This document shows positions 53,041 to 62,371 of a DNA stretch of 64,000 nucleotides, one piece after another (positions within the stretch are counted from its first letter, which is position 1; each line of letters opens with the position of its first letter). Under the pieces are notes generated by a model. That model was given only the letters and a program-made list of their open reading frames with translations, made no database searches and had not been told where the DNA came from. The translations under genes and the position numbers were made by a program. Source of the DNA: Planctomycetaceae bacterium. GTDB taxonomy: Bacteria; Planctomycetota; Planctomycetia; Pirellulales; Pirellulaceae. The DNA is taken from assembly GCA_005778405.1 (NCBI GenBank), contig SXOA01000062.1, positions 62,001 to 126,000 of the forward strand, given 5' to 3'.

Positions 53041-53754
53041 ATGAAGGTTTTCTGCAATTCCTGCCGCCTCCCGATTCCGCCCCAGGACATCAACCTGGAA
53101 ATGGCGATTGCCAAATGTCCCGCCTGCGGCGAAGTGTTCAGTTTTCTTGAGCACCTCGGGAGTGAAGCCGTCGCCAGCCCGGCCAGCCGCCTTCCGGCTC
53201 CCAAACCTAAACGATTTGTCGTCGAGGAAATCGGCAGCGAACTGACGATCAGCTATCGTTGGTTCACGCCGGTCCTGTTTTTCATGGTCTTTTTCTGTCT
53301 CTTCTGGGACGGATTCATGGTGATGTGGTATTCCATCGCCATCTCGCAAATCCTGAATGGGCAACCCGCAGGCTGGGCCATGGCCGCAGTCGGTCTCTTG
53401 CATCTGGCCATTGGCATCGGCATTACCTATAGCACCCTCGCCAGTTTCCTCAATCGGACCGAAATCAAACTCTCCGGTGGAACGCTGACCGTCCGCCATG
53501 GTCCGATGCGTTGGAGCGGCAATCACACGCTCCGTATGGACGAAATCCTGCAGTTCTATTGCAGCGATAAGATTCAATCGAACCGACGGCGGCACTGGCG
53601 TACCTACCAATTGAATGTTCTCAAAAAGGACGGCTCCAAAGTCGTGCTGCTCAGCGGCCTGGGGGAGGCAGAAGAATCGCTGTTTCTAGAAGAACGACTG
53701 GAGCAGAAACTGGGAATCGCGCCGCGGCAAGTGCCGGGGGAATTTCGAGGTTAG
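53041..53754 (+). CDS. Zinc-ribbon membrane protein
   Basis: 237 residues. N-terminal zinc ribbon with two CxxC pairs (FCNSCRLPIPP ... AKCPACGEVF), membrane segments PVLFFMVFFCLFWDGFMVMW and WAMAAVGLLHLAIGIGITYSTLA, then a ~95-residue domain (KLSGGTLTVRHGPMRWSGNHTLRMDEI, QFYCSDKI) resembling bacterial membrane PH-like domains. No specific function is known. Start ATG at 53041. Confidence 0.75.
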   Translation: MKVFCNSCRLPIPPQDINLEMAIAKCPACGEVFSFLEHLGSEAVASPASRLPAPKPKRFVVEEIGSELTISYRWFTPVLFFMVFFCLFWDGFMVMWYSIAISQILNGQPAGWAMAAVGLLHLAIGIGITYSTLASFLNRTEIKLSGGTLTVRHGPMRWSGNHTLRMDEILQFYCSDKIQSNRRRHWRTYQLNVLKKDGSKVVLLSGLGEAEESLFLEERLEQKLGIAPRQVPGEFRG

Positions 53755-53761
53755 AACCCGC

Positions 53762-54490
53762 ATGTTGACCGCTTCCGTTTCAGCTGTCGAAGCCCTCGCG
53801 CTACACGGCTACGTACTTATTGCGCACGTCTTCTCGGCACAAGAATGTCATTGTCTGGCCACGGATTTGGAGACGGCTCTAGCGGCGTGCAGCGACGACG
53901 CAACCGCGCTGCGGCGAACCAACGGCGCTCTGTATGGAGCTCGCAACTTGCTGGATGTCTTTCCGGCAGCCCGAACGCTCTGGCAGCTGGAATCCTTGGT
54001 GTCTCGATTGCGGCAGCTCCTCGGCGACGATTTCGGTCTGGTTCGCGGCCTCTTCTTCGATAAGTCGCCAGAAAGCAACTGGAGCCTCCCCTGGCATCAA
54101 GACCTCACGATCGCCGTGCAAGACAACACGCTGCCAACAACTCGCTTCCGCAATCCCACGCGTAAAGCGGGCGTACCGCATGTGGAAGCTCCGCGAGAGA
54201 TACTGAGACAGATGCTGACGCTGCGAATTCATTTGGATGATGTCACGCCGGAAAACGGCCCGCTTCGCGTTTTGGCGGGCTCCCATCGACACGATGCGCC
54301 GCCCGACGAGGATCAGGAGACGACGATTCTCGCACAAGCCGGAGATGTGCTCCTGATGCGCCCGCTCTTGTATCACTGCAGCAGTTCCGCCAATTCGCCC
54401 TCTTCGCGTCACCGCCGCATCATCCATTTGGAGTTCGCCGGCCGCCGGGATTTGCCGGATGGCTACGCCTGGCGGCATTTCGTGCGCTGA
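53762..54490 (+). CDS. Phytanoyl-CoA dioxygenase (PhyH) family protein
   Basis: 242 residues. Fe(II)/2-oxoglutarate dioxygenase of the PhyH type: HQDLTIAVQ carries the His-x-Asp iron ligands (WHQD), ILRQMLTLRIHLDDVTPENGPLRVLAGSHRH follows, and the second His comes in LLMRPLLYHCSS; Arg418-type 2-oxoglutarate ligand is in SSRHRRIIHLEFAG. Substrate unknown; such proteins hydroxylate small metabolites. It starts 7 bases after the previous gene, so probably co-transcribed. Confidence 0.85.
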   Translation: MLTASVSAVEALALHGYVLIAHVFSAQECHCLATDLETALAACSDDATALRRTNGALYGARNLLDVFPAARTLWQLESLVSRLRQLLGDDFGLVRGLFFDKSPESNWSLPWHQDLTIAVQDNTLPTTRFRNPTRKAGVPHVEAPREILRQMLTLRIHLDDVTPENGPLRVLAGSHRHDAPPDEDQETTILAQAGDVLLMRPLLYHCSSSANSPSSRHRRIIHLEFAGRRDLPDGYAWRHFVR

Positions 54491-54599
54491 AAGCTACTCC
54501 CCGTACCTCCCGCCCCTCTCGTTTACATGCCGAGAGTCCCCTGTCAAACTAACTGGCGGAAGAACCCCGCATTTCTCATCACCCATCGGAGCCCCTCCT

Positions 54600-55259
54600 A
54601 TGAACCGATTCTCAGCCTGTTTGCTCGTGTTTTCGCTTGCCGCGTCAATCTCCTTTGCCGAAGACAAAAAGGACTCCAAGGACGACGGTTTTCAGACCAT
54701 CTTCGACGGCAAGTCGATGGATGGCTGGAAGGTGAATGAGAACAAGGAGAGCTTTAAGCTCGCGGATGGGGCCATTGTCGCTAACGGCAATCGCAGCCAC
54801 TGCTTTTATGTCGGTGCCGACAGGCCGTTCAAGAATTTCGTGCTGGAGATGGATGTCCTGACGAAACCGGACAGCAACGGCGGCGTCTTCTTCCACACCA
54901 AGTTCCAGGAGACGGGTTGGCCGGAGGTGGGTCACGAATGCCAGGTCAACAACGCCGCCGGCAAGGATCCGCAAAAGACCGGCGGCGTTTATAACGCCAA
55001 GAAAGTGCTGGTCGCTCCGGCCAAGGATGACACCTGGTTCAAGTACACCATCATCGTCGAAGGAAACCACGTCGTCACCAAGATCGACGGCAAGGTCGTG
55101 GCGGAGTACACCGAGGATGCCGCCGCCATCGACAAGGACAAGGAATCGAAACTCAAGAAGAGCCAGCGCATCAACAGCGGCACCTTCGCCCTGCAAGCCC
55201 ACGATCCCGGCAGCACCGTGATGTACAAGAACATTAAGGTCAAACGGCTGGCGGATTAG
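54600..55259 (+). CDS. DUF1080 (3-keto-disaccharide hydrolase-like) secreted protein
   Basis: 219 residues. Signal peptide NRFSACLLVFSLAASISFAED. DUF1080 domain: FQTIFDGKSMDGWKVNENKESFKLADGAIV, FKNFVLEMDVLTKPDSNGGVFFHTKFQETGWPEVGHECQVNNAAG and a C-terminal GTFALQAHDPGSTVMYKNIKVKRL. The family contains lectin-like beta-sandwich proteins, some shown to hydrolyse 3-keto-glucosides, and is expanded in planctomycetes. Likely periplasmic sugar hydrolysis. The start chosen is the Met at the signal peptide. Confidence 0.88.
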   Translation: MNRFSACLLVFSLAASISFAEDKKDSKDDGFQTIFDGKSMDGWKVNENKESFKLADGAIVANGNRSHCFYVGADRPFKNFVLEMDVLTKPDSNGGVFFHTKFQETGWPEVGHECQVNNAAGKDPQKTGGVYNAKKVLVAPAKDDTWFKYTIIVEGNHVVTKIDGKVVAEYTEDAAAIDKDKESKLKKSQRINSGTFALQAHDPGSTVMYKNIKVKRLAD

Positions 55260-55313
55260 GCACCGCCAGTAGGCGTTCCCACGAGGCGCTGAGAAACGAG
55301 AAGTAAACAGGAA

Positions 55314-55370
55314 GCTTAGCCGCCCCGTCCACGTGGTGTATTTCCCGCGTGGGCGCGGGGGCTAAGCGAT
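55314..55370. repeat. CTTAGCCGCCCCGTCCACG palindrome overlapping the trpE end
   Basis: GCTTAGCCGCCCCGTCCACG is mirrored by CGTGGGCGCGGGGGCTAAGC. It supplies the last ~15 codons of TrpE and its stop. Confidence 0.75.
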
Positions 55371-56848
55371 CGAGCTTCTGTTACCTCAATCGCCTTGAGC
55401 AATCCGCGGGCTTTGTTGAGGGTTTCCTGATACTCGGCCTCGGGATCGCTGTCGGCAACGATGCCCGCGCCGGCCTGGATGTAGGCATCGTGCCCTTGTA
55501 CGACGAGGGTGCGAAGCGCGATGCAAGTATCCATGTTGCCGCTGTAGTCGATGTAGCCGACCGCGCCGGCATAGGGGCCGCGGCGATGGGGTTCCAACTC
55601 ATCAATAATCTGCATGGCCCGGACTTTGGGGGCCCCGGAGACAGTGCCAGCGGGGAGGCAGGCCTTGAGGGCGTCGAAGGCATCGCAATCCGGGCGAAGC
55701 TCGGCCGTGACGTTGGAAGTGATATGCATGACATGGCTGTAGCGCTCGATGACCATCACGTCAGAAAGTTTGACGCTGCCAAACTTCGCCACGCGGCCGA
55801 CGTCGTTGCGGCCCAAGTCCACCAGCATCACATGCTCCGCCCGCTCCTTGGGATCGGCGAGCAGCTCTTCGGCCAGCCGGCGGTCTTCTTCGTCGGTAGC
55901 TCCTCGTTTGCGAGTGCCGGCGAGGGGGCGAACGGTCACTTTCTTATCCACCACGCGGCACATGATTTCCGGCGAGCTGCCGACGAGCGTGACGTCCGGC
56001 GTCCGAACGAAAAACATGAACGGACTCGGATTGACGACCCGCAGCGTGCGATAAACCTCAAACGGGTCGCTTTGCAATTGCAGTTTGAGCCGCTGACTTA
56101 TGACAACCTGGAAGATGTCGCCAGCGCGGATGTATTCGACACATTTGCGGACGGCGTTTTCAAAATCGGCCTGTAGAAAGTTAGACTCGTAGGCGATTTT
56201 CGGGTCCCCTTTGGGAGCGATGTCGGTCGGCGGCAGAGCGGAAGCTCGCGAGAGTTTGACCACCAACTCGTCTACCCGCTTCACGGCATCATCATACGCG
56301 GCCATTGCGTTATCATGCTTGTCCAGTCGAGCCATGGCGACGACGAACATGGTTTTGCTGACGTTGTCGAAGACAACCATCCGGTCGTAGAGGCCGAAAC
56401 ACATGTCCGGCAGGCGGCGGTCGTCGGAGGGAGCATTCGGAAGATTCTCGACGTAGCGGACCACGTCATATCCCGCGTAGCCGATGGCTCCCCCTTCGAA
56501 CGGCGGCAATTCTGGCAGATGTACGGCTTTGAACGGTGCCAGCAGGGAGCGAAGTTTGTCGAGAGGGTCCGAACATTCAAGCTCTTCGCGGCGGCCTTCC
56601 GATTCAATCGTGACGGCTGTGCCGCGGGCGGTGATTTGCAGAAAGGGATCGACGGCGAGAAAGCTGTACCGCCCCACTTTTTCGCCACCGATGACGCTCT
56701 CGAACAAGCAGGCGCTGCCGCCGGTATCGATCTGACAAAAGGCAGAGACGGGCGTGAGAGCATCGCTGAGCAGGCGGCGATAGACCGGCACCAGCGAATG
56801 TTCCTTCGCCAGCCGCTCAAAGGTCTTAAGGTCGGGTAGATGAGGCAT
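55316..56848 (-). CDS. trpE: Anthranilate synthase component I
   Basis: 510 residues. N-domain with [23 protein letters not shown] (position of the Trp-feedback LLES motif, here LFES). Chorismate-binding domain: [94 protein letters not shown] and [18 protein letters not shown]. Converts chorismate to anthranilate using ammonia from TrpG. No trpG lies adjacent. The tail [15 protein letters not shown] is encoded by the repeat at 55314 and is not part of the family domain. Confidence 0.95.
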   Translation of the reverse strand: MPHLPDLKTFERLAKEHSLVPVYRRLLSDALTPVSAFCQIDTGGSACLFESVIGGEKVGRYSFLAVDPFLQITARGTAVTIESEGRREELECSDPLDKLRSLLAPFKAVHLPELPPFEGGAIGYAGYDVVRYVENLPNAPSDDRRLPDMCFGLYDRMVVFDNVSKTMFVVAMARLDKHDNAMAAYDDAVKRVDELVVKLSRASALPPTDIAPKGDPKIAYESNFLQADFENAVRKCVEYIRAGDIFQVVISQRLKLQLQSDPFEVYRTLRVVNPSPFMFFVRTPDVTLVGSSPEIMCRVVDKKVTVRPLAGTRKRGATDEEDRRLAEELLADPKERAEHVMLVDLGRNDVGRVAKFGSVKLSDVMVIERYSHVMHITSNVTAELRPDCDAFDALKACLPAGTVSGAPKVRAMQIIDELEPHRRGPYAGAVGYIDYSGNMDTCIALRTLVVQGHDAYIQAGAGIVADSDPEAEYQETLNKARGLLKAIEVTEARSLSPRAHAGNTPRGRGG

Positions 56849-57068
56849 AGTTCAAGCTTAGCAGCGGGAGAAAATGCCAACAACGGTCAACCTTGACACT
56901 AGTGGGCTTGTCCCTAGAATCACTGTGCAGCGGTAATGATTTGCGAGGCAACGGGTTAGGCGTCGTAGCTGCGGGCGGCCCACCTGCTGGCTGGCGATGA
57001 AAAGAGTGTTGAAGACAGTAAGAAGGCAAGCTCACACGCGGGCCGCGTGTGGCTACGGCGGGGCTCTT

Positions 57069-57611
57069 ATGAAATGCCAGCAGTGCGAAAAGCCCGCCAC
57101 CTTTCATATCACGGAGCTGACCGGCGAGTCACCGGTCGAGCATCACCTGTGTGAGACATGCGCGAAGACCTATCTCCAGGAGAATGATTCGTCATCGCCG
57201 CCGGCCCCCACGCTGTCTGGGGTGTTGGCCAAGCAGCTCAAACTGGGACAGGCCGCCGAAGAGTTGGCTCGGCTCGACCAACGGGCTTGCCCAGTCTGCG
57301 GAATTTCCTTCCATGAATTTCGGACCAAGGGGCGGTTGGGGTGCCCGCATGATTACACTTTTTTCGAGCGCGAGCTGATGCCGCTCATCATGAACATCCA
57401 CGGCGAGACCAAGCACGTGGGGAAGCGGGCCCGCCATAGCGAAGTGAGCCTCGACGAAGAGACGGACGTGATTCGCCTCAGGCGGGAGATGGACGAGGCC
57501 AAAGGCAAAGAAGACTACGAGCGGGCCGCCGAAATCCGCGATACAATCCGTAAGATTGAACAGAAAAAGAAGCCTCCGGCGCAAGCGCCGGATTCACCCG
57601 ATAAACCATGA
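57069..57611 (+). CDS. mcsA: McsA-like UVR-motif zinc protein, activator of McsB
   Basis: 180 residues. Two CxxC pairs (CQQCEKPATFHIT, LCETCAKTY) form the first zinc module, a second CPVCGISFHEF with GCPHDYTFF the next, and a C-terminal UVR motif (VIRLRREMDEAKGKEDYERAAEIRDTIRKIEQ). In Bacilli, McsA stimulates the protein arginine kinase McsB. Its stop overlaps the next ATG (ATGA), so both are made from one mRNA, consistent with this role. Start at the MKCQQC Met; an ORF opens earlier. Confidence 0.85.
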   Translation: MKCQQCEKPATFHITELTGESPVEHHLCETCAKTYLQENDSSSPPAPTLSGVLAKQLKLGQAAEELARLDQRACPVCGISFHEFRTKGRLGCPHDYTFFERELMPLIMNIHGETKHVGKRARHSEVSLDEETDVIRLRREMDEAKGKEDYERAAEIRDTIRKIEQKKKPPAQAPDSPDKP

Positions 57612-58687
57612 CCCTCAAGCTTGATGAACTAGCGGCTCGCGCCTGCGGGTGGTTGCGTGAATCCGGCGAGGTGTCGGACATCGTCATCTCCAGCCGCATC
57701 CGCCTGGCCCGCAACCTGGCGGACTTTCCTTTCATCCGCCGCTGCACGGACCAGGATCGGGCCGGCGTGGAGAAAGCCTGTCATCAGGCCATCGCCCAAG
57801 TCGAAAAGTGGCGGGATCTCATTTACGTCGATGTCTCCACGCTGGCCGTACTCGACCGGCAGTTTCTCGTCGAGCGGCAACTCATCAGCCGCGAGCTCGC
57901 CGAAGCGAATGGTGCCCGCTCTGTCGCCATTGAGCCGCACGAGACCTTCAGCCTGATGATGAATGAAGAGGATCATCTGCGGCTGCAAGTCATTCAGGCG
58001 GGACTGAACCTGCAATCCGCGTGGGAGCGAATTAACGAGATCGATAACGAGCTTGATTCCCGGTTGAACTACGCATTCCACGAGCGGCTCGGGTTTCTGA
58101 CCGCTTGCCCCACAAATGTCGGCACCGGCATGCGTGTCAGCGTGATGCTGCACTTGCCGGCCCTGGTCTTGACGCAGGAAATCGAGAAGGCCTTCCGCAG
58201 CTTGCAAAAAATCGGCCTCGCCGTCCGCGGGCTGTATGGAGAAGGCTCGCAGGCGATGGGTGACTTCTATCAGATCAGTAACCAGATCACGCTCGGCCGG
58301 AGCGAAGAGGATCTCATCAAGCAAGTCAGCGACGTCATCCCCCGGATCATCGAATACGAGCGGCAGGCGCGGGCCTTCCTCGTCAAAGAAAGCCGCAAAG
58401 ATCTGCACGACCGCGTCAGCCGGGCCTACGGCATTCTCTGCACGGCCCAGACCATCAGCAGCGAAGAGACGCTGCACCTGCTCTCCAGCGTGAGGATGGG
58501 AGTGAACCTCGGGCTCATCCAGGACCTCGACATCTCCGCCATCAACCGCCTCTTCATCCACACCCAGCCGGCCCACCTGCAAAAAATCCGCGGCGGGCAA
58601 TTGGAGACGGCGGATCGGAATGTGGAGCGGGCGATTTATTTGCGGTCGCATTTAAGGCGACCGGGGGCGACGGAGTCGGCGAATTGA
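57608..58687 (+). CDS. mcsB: Protein arginine kinase (ATP:guanido phosphotransferase)
   Basis: 359 residues. SDIVISSRIRLARNLADFPF opens the family; NEEDHLRLQVIQAG, LTACPTNVGTGMRVSVMLHLPAL (catalytic Cys in TACPTNVG) and YGILCTAQTISSEETLHLLSSVRMGVNLG follow. It phosphorylates Arg on substrate proteins; in Bacillus, phosphoarginine marks proteins for ClpCP and controls CtsR. Neither CtsR nor ClpC is in this window. Translationally coupled to mcsA by ATGA. Compared with the creatine-kinase-like family, the N-terminal extension is short, as in McsB. Confidence 0.92.
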   Translation: MTLKLDELAARACGWLRESGEVSDIVISSRIRLARNLADFPFIRRCTDQDRAGVEKACHQAIAQVEKWRDLIYVDVSTLAVLDRQFLVERQLISRELAEANGARSVAIEPHETFSLMMNEEDHLRLQVIQAGLNLQSAWERINEIDNELDSRLNYAFHERLGFLTACPTNVGTGMRVSVMLHLPALVLTQEIEKAFRSLQKIGLAVRGLYGEGSQAMGDFYQISNQITLGRSEEDLIKQVSDVIPRIIEYERQARAFLVKESRKDLHDRVSRAYGILCTAQTISSEETLHLLSSVRMGVNLGLIQDLDISAINRLFIHTQPAHLQKIRGGQLETADRNVERAIYLRSHLRRPGATESAN

Positions 58688-58726
58688 GCTACGTTCAAAC
58701 AGTATCGATTCGCATGGGTTACGCCA

Positions 58727-58960
58727 ATGTGGCGATGTAGAAAATGCAACTCGAACCTGCTAGATGAAACGACCGAATGCCCAGTTTGCAAGTTGCCTGC
58801 CGAGGCCGGAGAAGTGCTTTATCCCGCGGAGATTGAACCTAGCAGCAAGTTTTGGTTTTGGCTCGTGATTGGCGTTCTCATTCCGCCGATTGGATTGCTT
58901 GTGCTCTTGGTGTTCGTCGCTCAAAAGCTAACACCCAATAGTCGCGATGTGACGCGTTAG
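58727..58960 (+). CDS. Small zinc-ribbon membrane protein
   Basis: 77 residues. N-terminal zinc ribbon (WRCRKCNSN ... TECPVCKLP) and one membrane segment (WFWLVIGVLIPPIGLLVLLVFVAQ). No family assigned. The CxxC pattern and small size support a real gene. It follows mcsB by 39 bases. Confidence 0.6.
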   Translation: MWRCRKCNSNLLDETTECPVCKLPAEAGEVLYPAEIEPSSKFWFWLVIGVLIPPIGLLVLLVFVAQKLTPNSRDVTR

Positions 58961-59053
58961 TGCCACTAACGACGCTCACTAGCAACCACCTCTGAAATCG
59001 GCTAAAATCCACGCTCACGATTTGAACCTCTCTTCCTTCACCTCATTACCCCT

Positions 59054-59389
59054 ATGGCACGCAAAGTCGTCAATCGCAAGGAATTACGAGCAGAGAATGA
59101 TGCGGCGGAAGCCAAGGAGAAAGCGGCAGAGGTTGCCGGCGAAGAGGGAGAAGGGGGCAAAAAGAAGGGCAAGGCCAAGAAGCCCGCGGTCAAGCGGAAG
59201 AGCCGGGCCAAGAGCACCGAGCCCGCCCGTAAGATGCTGTTCTGGGGGGTCTATAACCAGTCTCTCAAGCGGGTCGCCAAGTACGACTTCACGCAAAAGA
59301 AGGCCGCTGAAGCCAAGGCCGCCGAACTCTCCACCGGCGGCAAGTCGCCGCACTTTGTGCAGAAGTGCAAGGAAGAGATTGAGTCGTAA
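59054..59389 (+). CDS. Small basic Lys/Ala-rich protein, hypothetical
   Basis: 111 residues. The first half is Lys/Glu/Ala-rich (ENDAAEAKEKAAEVAG, KKKGKAKKPAVKRKSR), the second has FWGVYNQSLKRVAKYDFTQKKAAEAKAAELS. The shape is of a short nucleoid-type or ribosome-associated basic protein seen in planctomycetes; function unknown. A REP-like palindrome follows the stop. Confidence 0.6.
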   Translation: MARKVVNRKELRAENDAAEAKEKAAEVAGEEGEGGKKKGKAKKPAVKRKSRAKSTEPARKMLFWGVYNQSLKRVAKYDFTQKKAAEAKAAELSTGGKSPHFVQKCKEEIES

Positions 59390-59390
59390 A

Positions 59391-59447
59391 GTAGTCTGCT
59401 CACTCCGTGAGCAAACATTTTCCGCTCACGGAGTGAGCGGTCTACTA
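59391..59447. repeat. REP-like palindrome, CTCACTCCGTGAGCG family, copy 3
   Basis: GTAGTCTGCTCACTCCGTGAGC faces GCTCACGGAGTGAGCGGTCTAC around a ~9-base loop. It abuts the start of the HAD gene. Confidence 0.85.
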
Positions 59448-60007
59448 TGATTTCCGCCCTGATTTTTGATTGCGACGGCACGCTCACGAACTCGATGCCG
59501 GTGCACTTTGTCTGTTGGCGGCAGACGATGGCCAGACATGGAATTGAGTTCGGCGAAGAGCGCTTCTATGCCCTCGGCGGCGTTCCCAGCGACAAGATTG
59601 TCGCCCTTCTCGCCGCCGAAGCCGGCCTGACTCTCGATGCGGCTGCTGTCGCAGACGAAAAGGAGCGGGCCTTTCTCGATACGCTTCATCTGCTGGAGCC
59701 AATTGCCGCCGTCGTCGAAATTGCCCGCCTCCATCGCGGACAAAAAAAGATGGCCGTTGCCAGCGGCGGCTTTCGCAACATCGTCGAGCGGCAACTGGCC
59801 CAAATTGGGGTAAGCGATTGGTTCGATACGATCGTCACTGCCGAGGACACCGCTCGCCACAAGCCGGAGCCGGATGTCTTCCTGGAGGCAGCCCGCCGCC
59901 TGGGAGTCGCTCCCCAGCACTGCGAAGTCTACGAAGACTCGGATCTCGGCATTGAAGCGGCTCGCAGAGCGGGGATGCGGTGGGTGGATGTGCGAAAATA
60001 TCATTGA
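59447..60007 (+). CDS. HAD-superfamily phosphatase (phosphoglucomutase-like subgroup)
   Basis: 186 residues. Motif I FDCDGTLTNS (Asp nucleophile), VASGG (motif II), KPEPDVFLEAARRLGV (motif III Lys) and YEDSDLGIEAARRAGM (motif IV acidic pair). The small helical cap after motif I (MPVHFVCWRQTMARHG) is typical of beta-phosphoglucomutase/phosphatases. Substrate unknown. The ATG is immediately after the palindrome, without SD. Confidence 0.85.
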   Translation: MISALIFDCDGTLTNSMPVHFVCWRQTMARHGIEFGEERFYALGGVPSDKIVALLAAEAGLTLDAAAVADEKERAFLDTLHLLEPIAAVVEIARLHRGQKKMAVASGGFRNIVERQLAQIGVSDWFDTIVTAEDTARHKPEPDVFLEAARRLGVAPQHCEVYEDSDLGIEAARRAGMRWVDVRKYH

Positions 60008-60010
60008 CGG

Positions 60011-60075
60011 ACGTTGGACTCCCGCCTTTAGGCGGTCTGAATGGCAGAAAACCGGCTGAAGCCGGGACTTGAGCG
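60011..60075. repeat. REP-like palindrome, GGACTCCCGCCTTTAGG family
   Basis: GTTGGACTCCCGCCTTTAGGC with the matching right arm GCTGAAGCCGGGACTT. Diverged copy of 32646-32700. Confidence 0.7.
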
Positions 60076-60174
60076 GTTTTTCTTGCAGATTCCGCCCTCG
60101 CTAGCCTATAATAATCCTGTCAGGGGCCTACCAACTTCGCCGCCTTCTCACGCGGTGAAGATTGCGGGGTAATC

Positions 60175-61410
60175 ATGCCGCTTCTAATTCGTTTCTCTTG
60201 TGCGGCTGCCGTGCTGGCAGCGGGCTGGCTTAGTTTCTGCGCGGTGCCGCGCGTGGCACTGGCCGAAGTGGTGCTGCTCAAATCCGGCGCGCGGGTGGAA
60301 GGGACGATTCTCAACCCGACCCGCTCCAAGGATGACCTCGTCGAAGTAGAGCCGGTCGAAGGTCTCAAGGTGACCCTGGCCGCCACGCAAGTGAAGACGG
60401 TCCTCGTGCAATCGAAGCTGCTCAAGGACTACGAAGCGGCCGCGGCCAAAATGGAGGACACGCTCGAGAAGCATTTGGAGATGGCCCAGTGGTGTCTGGA
60501 CGTCGGACTCTCCGAGCAACGGAAGATCCAATTGGCCGACGTTTTGAGGCATGACCCGGATCATCCCATGGCGCGGGCTGCTCTGGGCTACCTCAAGGTC
60601 GGCAGCGGGTGGATGACTCAAAATGAATACATGCGTAAGCAAGGCTACGTTCTCAAGGGGGGCGCGTACCGCCTGCAACAAGAGCTGGACATCAAGGCCC
60701 GGGCCGAACAGTGGGAGCTCGATACCAAGGCCTGGCGGAAGAACGTCAAGATGTGGTTCACCTGGCTCAAGGGGAAAGGGAAGGGAGCCGACCAGGCGAT
60801 TGAAAACATTCGCGGCATTCGCGAGGAAGCGGCCGCCCCTGCCCTGGCCGAAGCGGTCGCCGATTCCAGTTTGCCGCTCGAGCTGCGGCTGGAGTGTCTG
60901 AATGTGCTGACGAAGTTTCCGCCGAACTATTACGGCTCCGCGCTCATCAGCGTGGCCATGAACGACCCTGAAGTGGAAATGCGCGACAAATGCCTGGAAG
61001 TTCTCCGCGAGCAACGCTCCCAGCAGGCCCTGTTGACCTTCGTCAAAGGGCTCCAATCCAAGGACAACAAAGTCGTTAACCGCTCGGCCCAGTGCCTGCA
61101 AACCCTGGGGAATCCCGCGGCCACGGTGCCGCTGATTGACGCCCTCGTCACCAAGCACAAGTTCATCATTTCCACGGGATCCCCCGGCGGCATGTCGGCG
61201 GGTTTCGGCGGCGGAGGGGACGGCCTGGGCAGTTTTAGCATGGGGGAAAAACCGAAGGTCAAAACGTTCGATCTTAACAACGAGTCCGTACTGGCTGCCC
61301 TCAACGCCCTGCACCAGGGAGTCAACTTTCAATACGATGAGCTGCGCTGGAAAGCCTGGTACATCGACTCCCACACCTCTCCCGACGTGAATCTGCGACG
61401 CGGAGAATAA
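60175..61410 (+). CDS. Secreted protein with HEAT-like repeats
   Basis: 411 residues. Signal peptide PLLIRFSCAAAVLAAGWLSFCAVPRVALA. A small SH3-like start (VVLLKSGARVEGTILNP, LKVTLAATQVKTVLVQ), a helical body with TPR-like units (LAQWCLDVGLSEQRKIQLADVLRHDPDHPMARAALGYL), then HEAT-like helices (LPLELRLECLNVLTKFP, NDPEVEMRDKCLEVL, VNRSAQCLQTLGNPAATVPLIDALVT). No enzymatic motif. Typical planctomycete envelope protein of unknown function. Confidence 0.75.
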   Translation: MPLLIRFSCAAAVLAAGWLSFCAVPRVALAEVVLLKSGARVEGTILNPTRSKDDLVEVEPVEGLKVTLAATQVKTVLVQSKLLKDYEAAAAKMEDTLEKHLEMAQWCLDVGLSEQRKIQLADVLRHDPDHPMARAALGYLKVGSGWMTQNEYMRKQGYVLKGGAYRLQQELDIKARAEQWELDTKAWRKNVKMWFTWLKGKGKGADQAIENIRGIREEAAAPALAEAVADSSLPLELRLECLNVLTKFPPNYYGSALISVAMNDPEVEMRDKCLEVLREQRSQQALLTFVKGLQSKDNKVVNRSAQCLQTLGNPAATVPLIDALVTKHKFIISTGSPGGMSAGFGGGGDGLGSFSMGEKPKVKTFDLNNESVLAALNALHQGVNFQYDELRWKAWYIDSHTSPDVNLRRGE

Positions 61411-61432
61411 TCGCCGCACTGCTTCCGCGGCG

Positions 61433-62341
61433 TTACTTCAGCGGCGGCCCTTCCAGTGGTTTGCCGTTGGTCGTCAGAATCTGAATCTCGTGGGCCCGGT
61501 GTTTCCCTTCGTATTTCCAGACGATCTTCTTTTCCGGCGTGACTTCAAAAATCTTAATGGGGCCGCTCGCGGCGTAACTGGCAATGACAGTATTGCCGTT
61601 GGGCAAACGCTGGCCACCGCAGGGGTCGGCGAAGGGCTTCTCCGGAAAGTCATCGTTGGAGATTTTCCAGATGACCTTTCCCTGGGAGTCCAGCTCCACG
61701 GTCTTGTGGCCGTGAGTCAGGTTGACGAGCGTGTTGCCATTCTCCAGGCGGATGGCGGTGAACGGCCAGTTTTCGGCCTTTCGGCCACCGAGGTCGTCCA
61801 TGTCGGTCGGAAACTCCTGCACCACTTCCCCCTTCGGCGTGTATTCCTTCACCTTGAACGCGAGCAGATGCGGCACTAGATAATTTCCGCTTTTGAGTTT
61901 GCGGGCCATGCGGGTTTGCATGTGGGCGTTGTCCGTTTCCGGTTGCAAGGGAAACTCAAGGAGGATCTTGCCAGCCGCATCGACTTCCATCAGCCGCGGC
62001 TTGGGGCCAAGCTCGGTGATGAGCGTGCGGCCCCCTTCGAGCCGCTGCACGGTGCCGATTTCGCGAGCCTCCGGCGACTTGGCGAAGTGAAAGACCACCT
62101 TTTTGTCGCGGGTGAATTCCTTTACCTCGTCCGACCAGGCAATCAGCACCGTCCCCCCGGCCAGCACAAAGCCATCGCGGGCAGCCGGCCGACCGGAATC
62201 CCAAATCTCTTTCCCCTCCTCATCGATGATGCCCGTGAACGACGGGCCGGCAATGAAAAAAGAATGGCGAATGGGCTCGTCAGCAAGGGTAAGGCTGATA
62301 GTGCCAACCAGCAAAACAAACACGGCAAGGTTGATTTTCAT
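61433..62341 (-). CDS. Secreted beta-propeller (arylsulfotransferase/PQQ-like) protein
   Basis: 302 residues. Signal peptide KINLAVFVLLVGTISLTLADE. Repeated blades: IIDEEGKEIWDSGRP, VQRLEGGRTLITELGPKPRLMEVDAAGKILLEF, AIRLENGNTLVNLTHGHKTVELDSQGKVIWK, GQRLPNGNTVIASYAASGPIKIFEVTPEKKIVWKYEG. The LxNGNTLV pattern marks planctomycete propeller proteins. Role unknown. Convergent with the HEAT gene. Confidence 0.82.
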   Translation of the reverse strand: MKINLAVFVLLVGTISLTLADEPIRHSFFIAGPSFTGIIDEEGKEIWDSGRPAARDGFVLAGGTVLIAWSDEVKEFTRDKKVVFHFAKSPEAREIGTVQRLEGGRTLITELGPKPRLMEVDAAGKILLEFPLQPETDNAHMQTRMARKLKSGNYLVPHLLAFKVKEYTPKGEVVQEFPTDMDDLGGRKAENWPFTAIRLENGNTLVNLTHGHKTVELDSQGKVIWKISNDDFPEKPFADPCGGQRLPNGNTVIASYAASGPIKIFEVTPEKKIVWKYEGKHRAHEIQILTTNGKPLEGPPLK

Positions 62342-62371
62342 GACCTGCTTCTTATTGTTTATGGTGCTTTC

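Noticed and set aside
60184-61419. 411-codon minus-strand frame
   Set aside because: Antisense to the secreted HEAT-like protein, which has a clear signal peptide.
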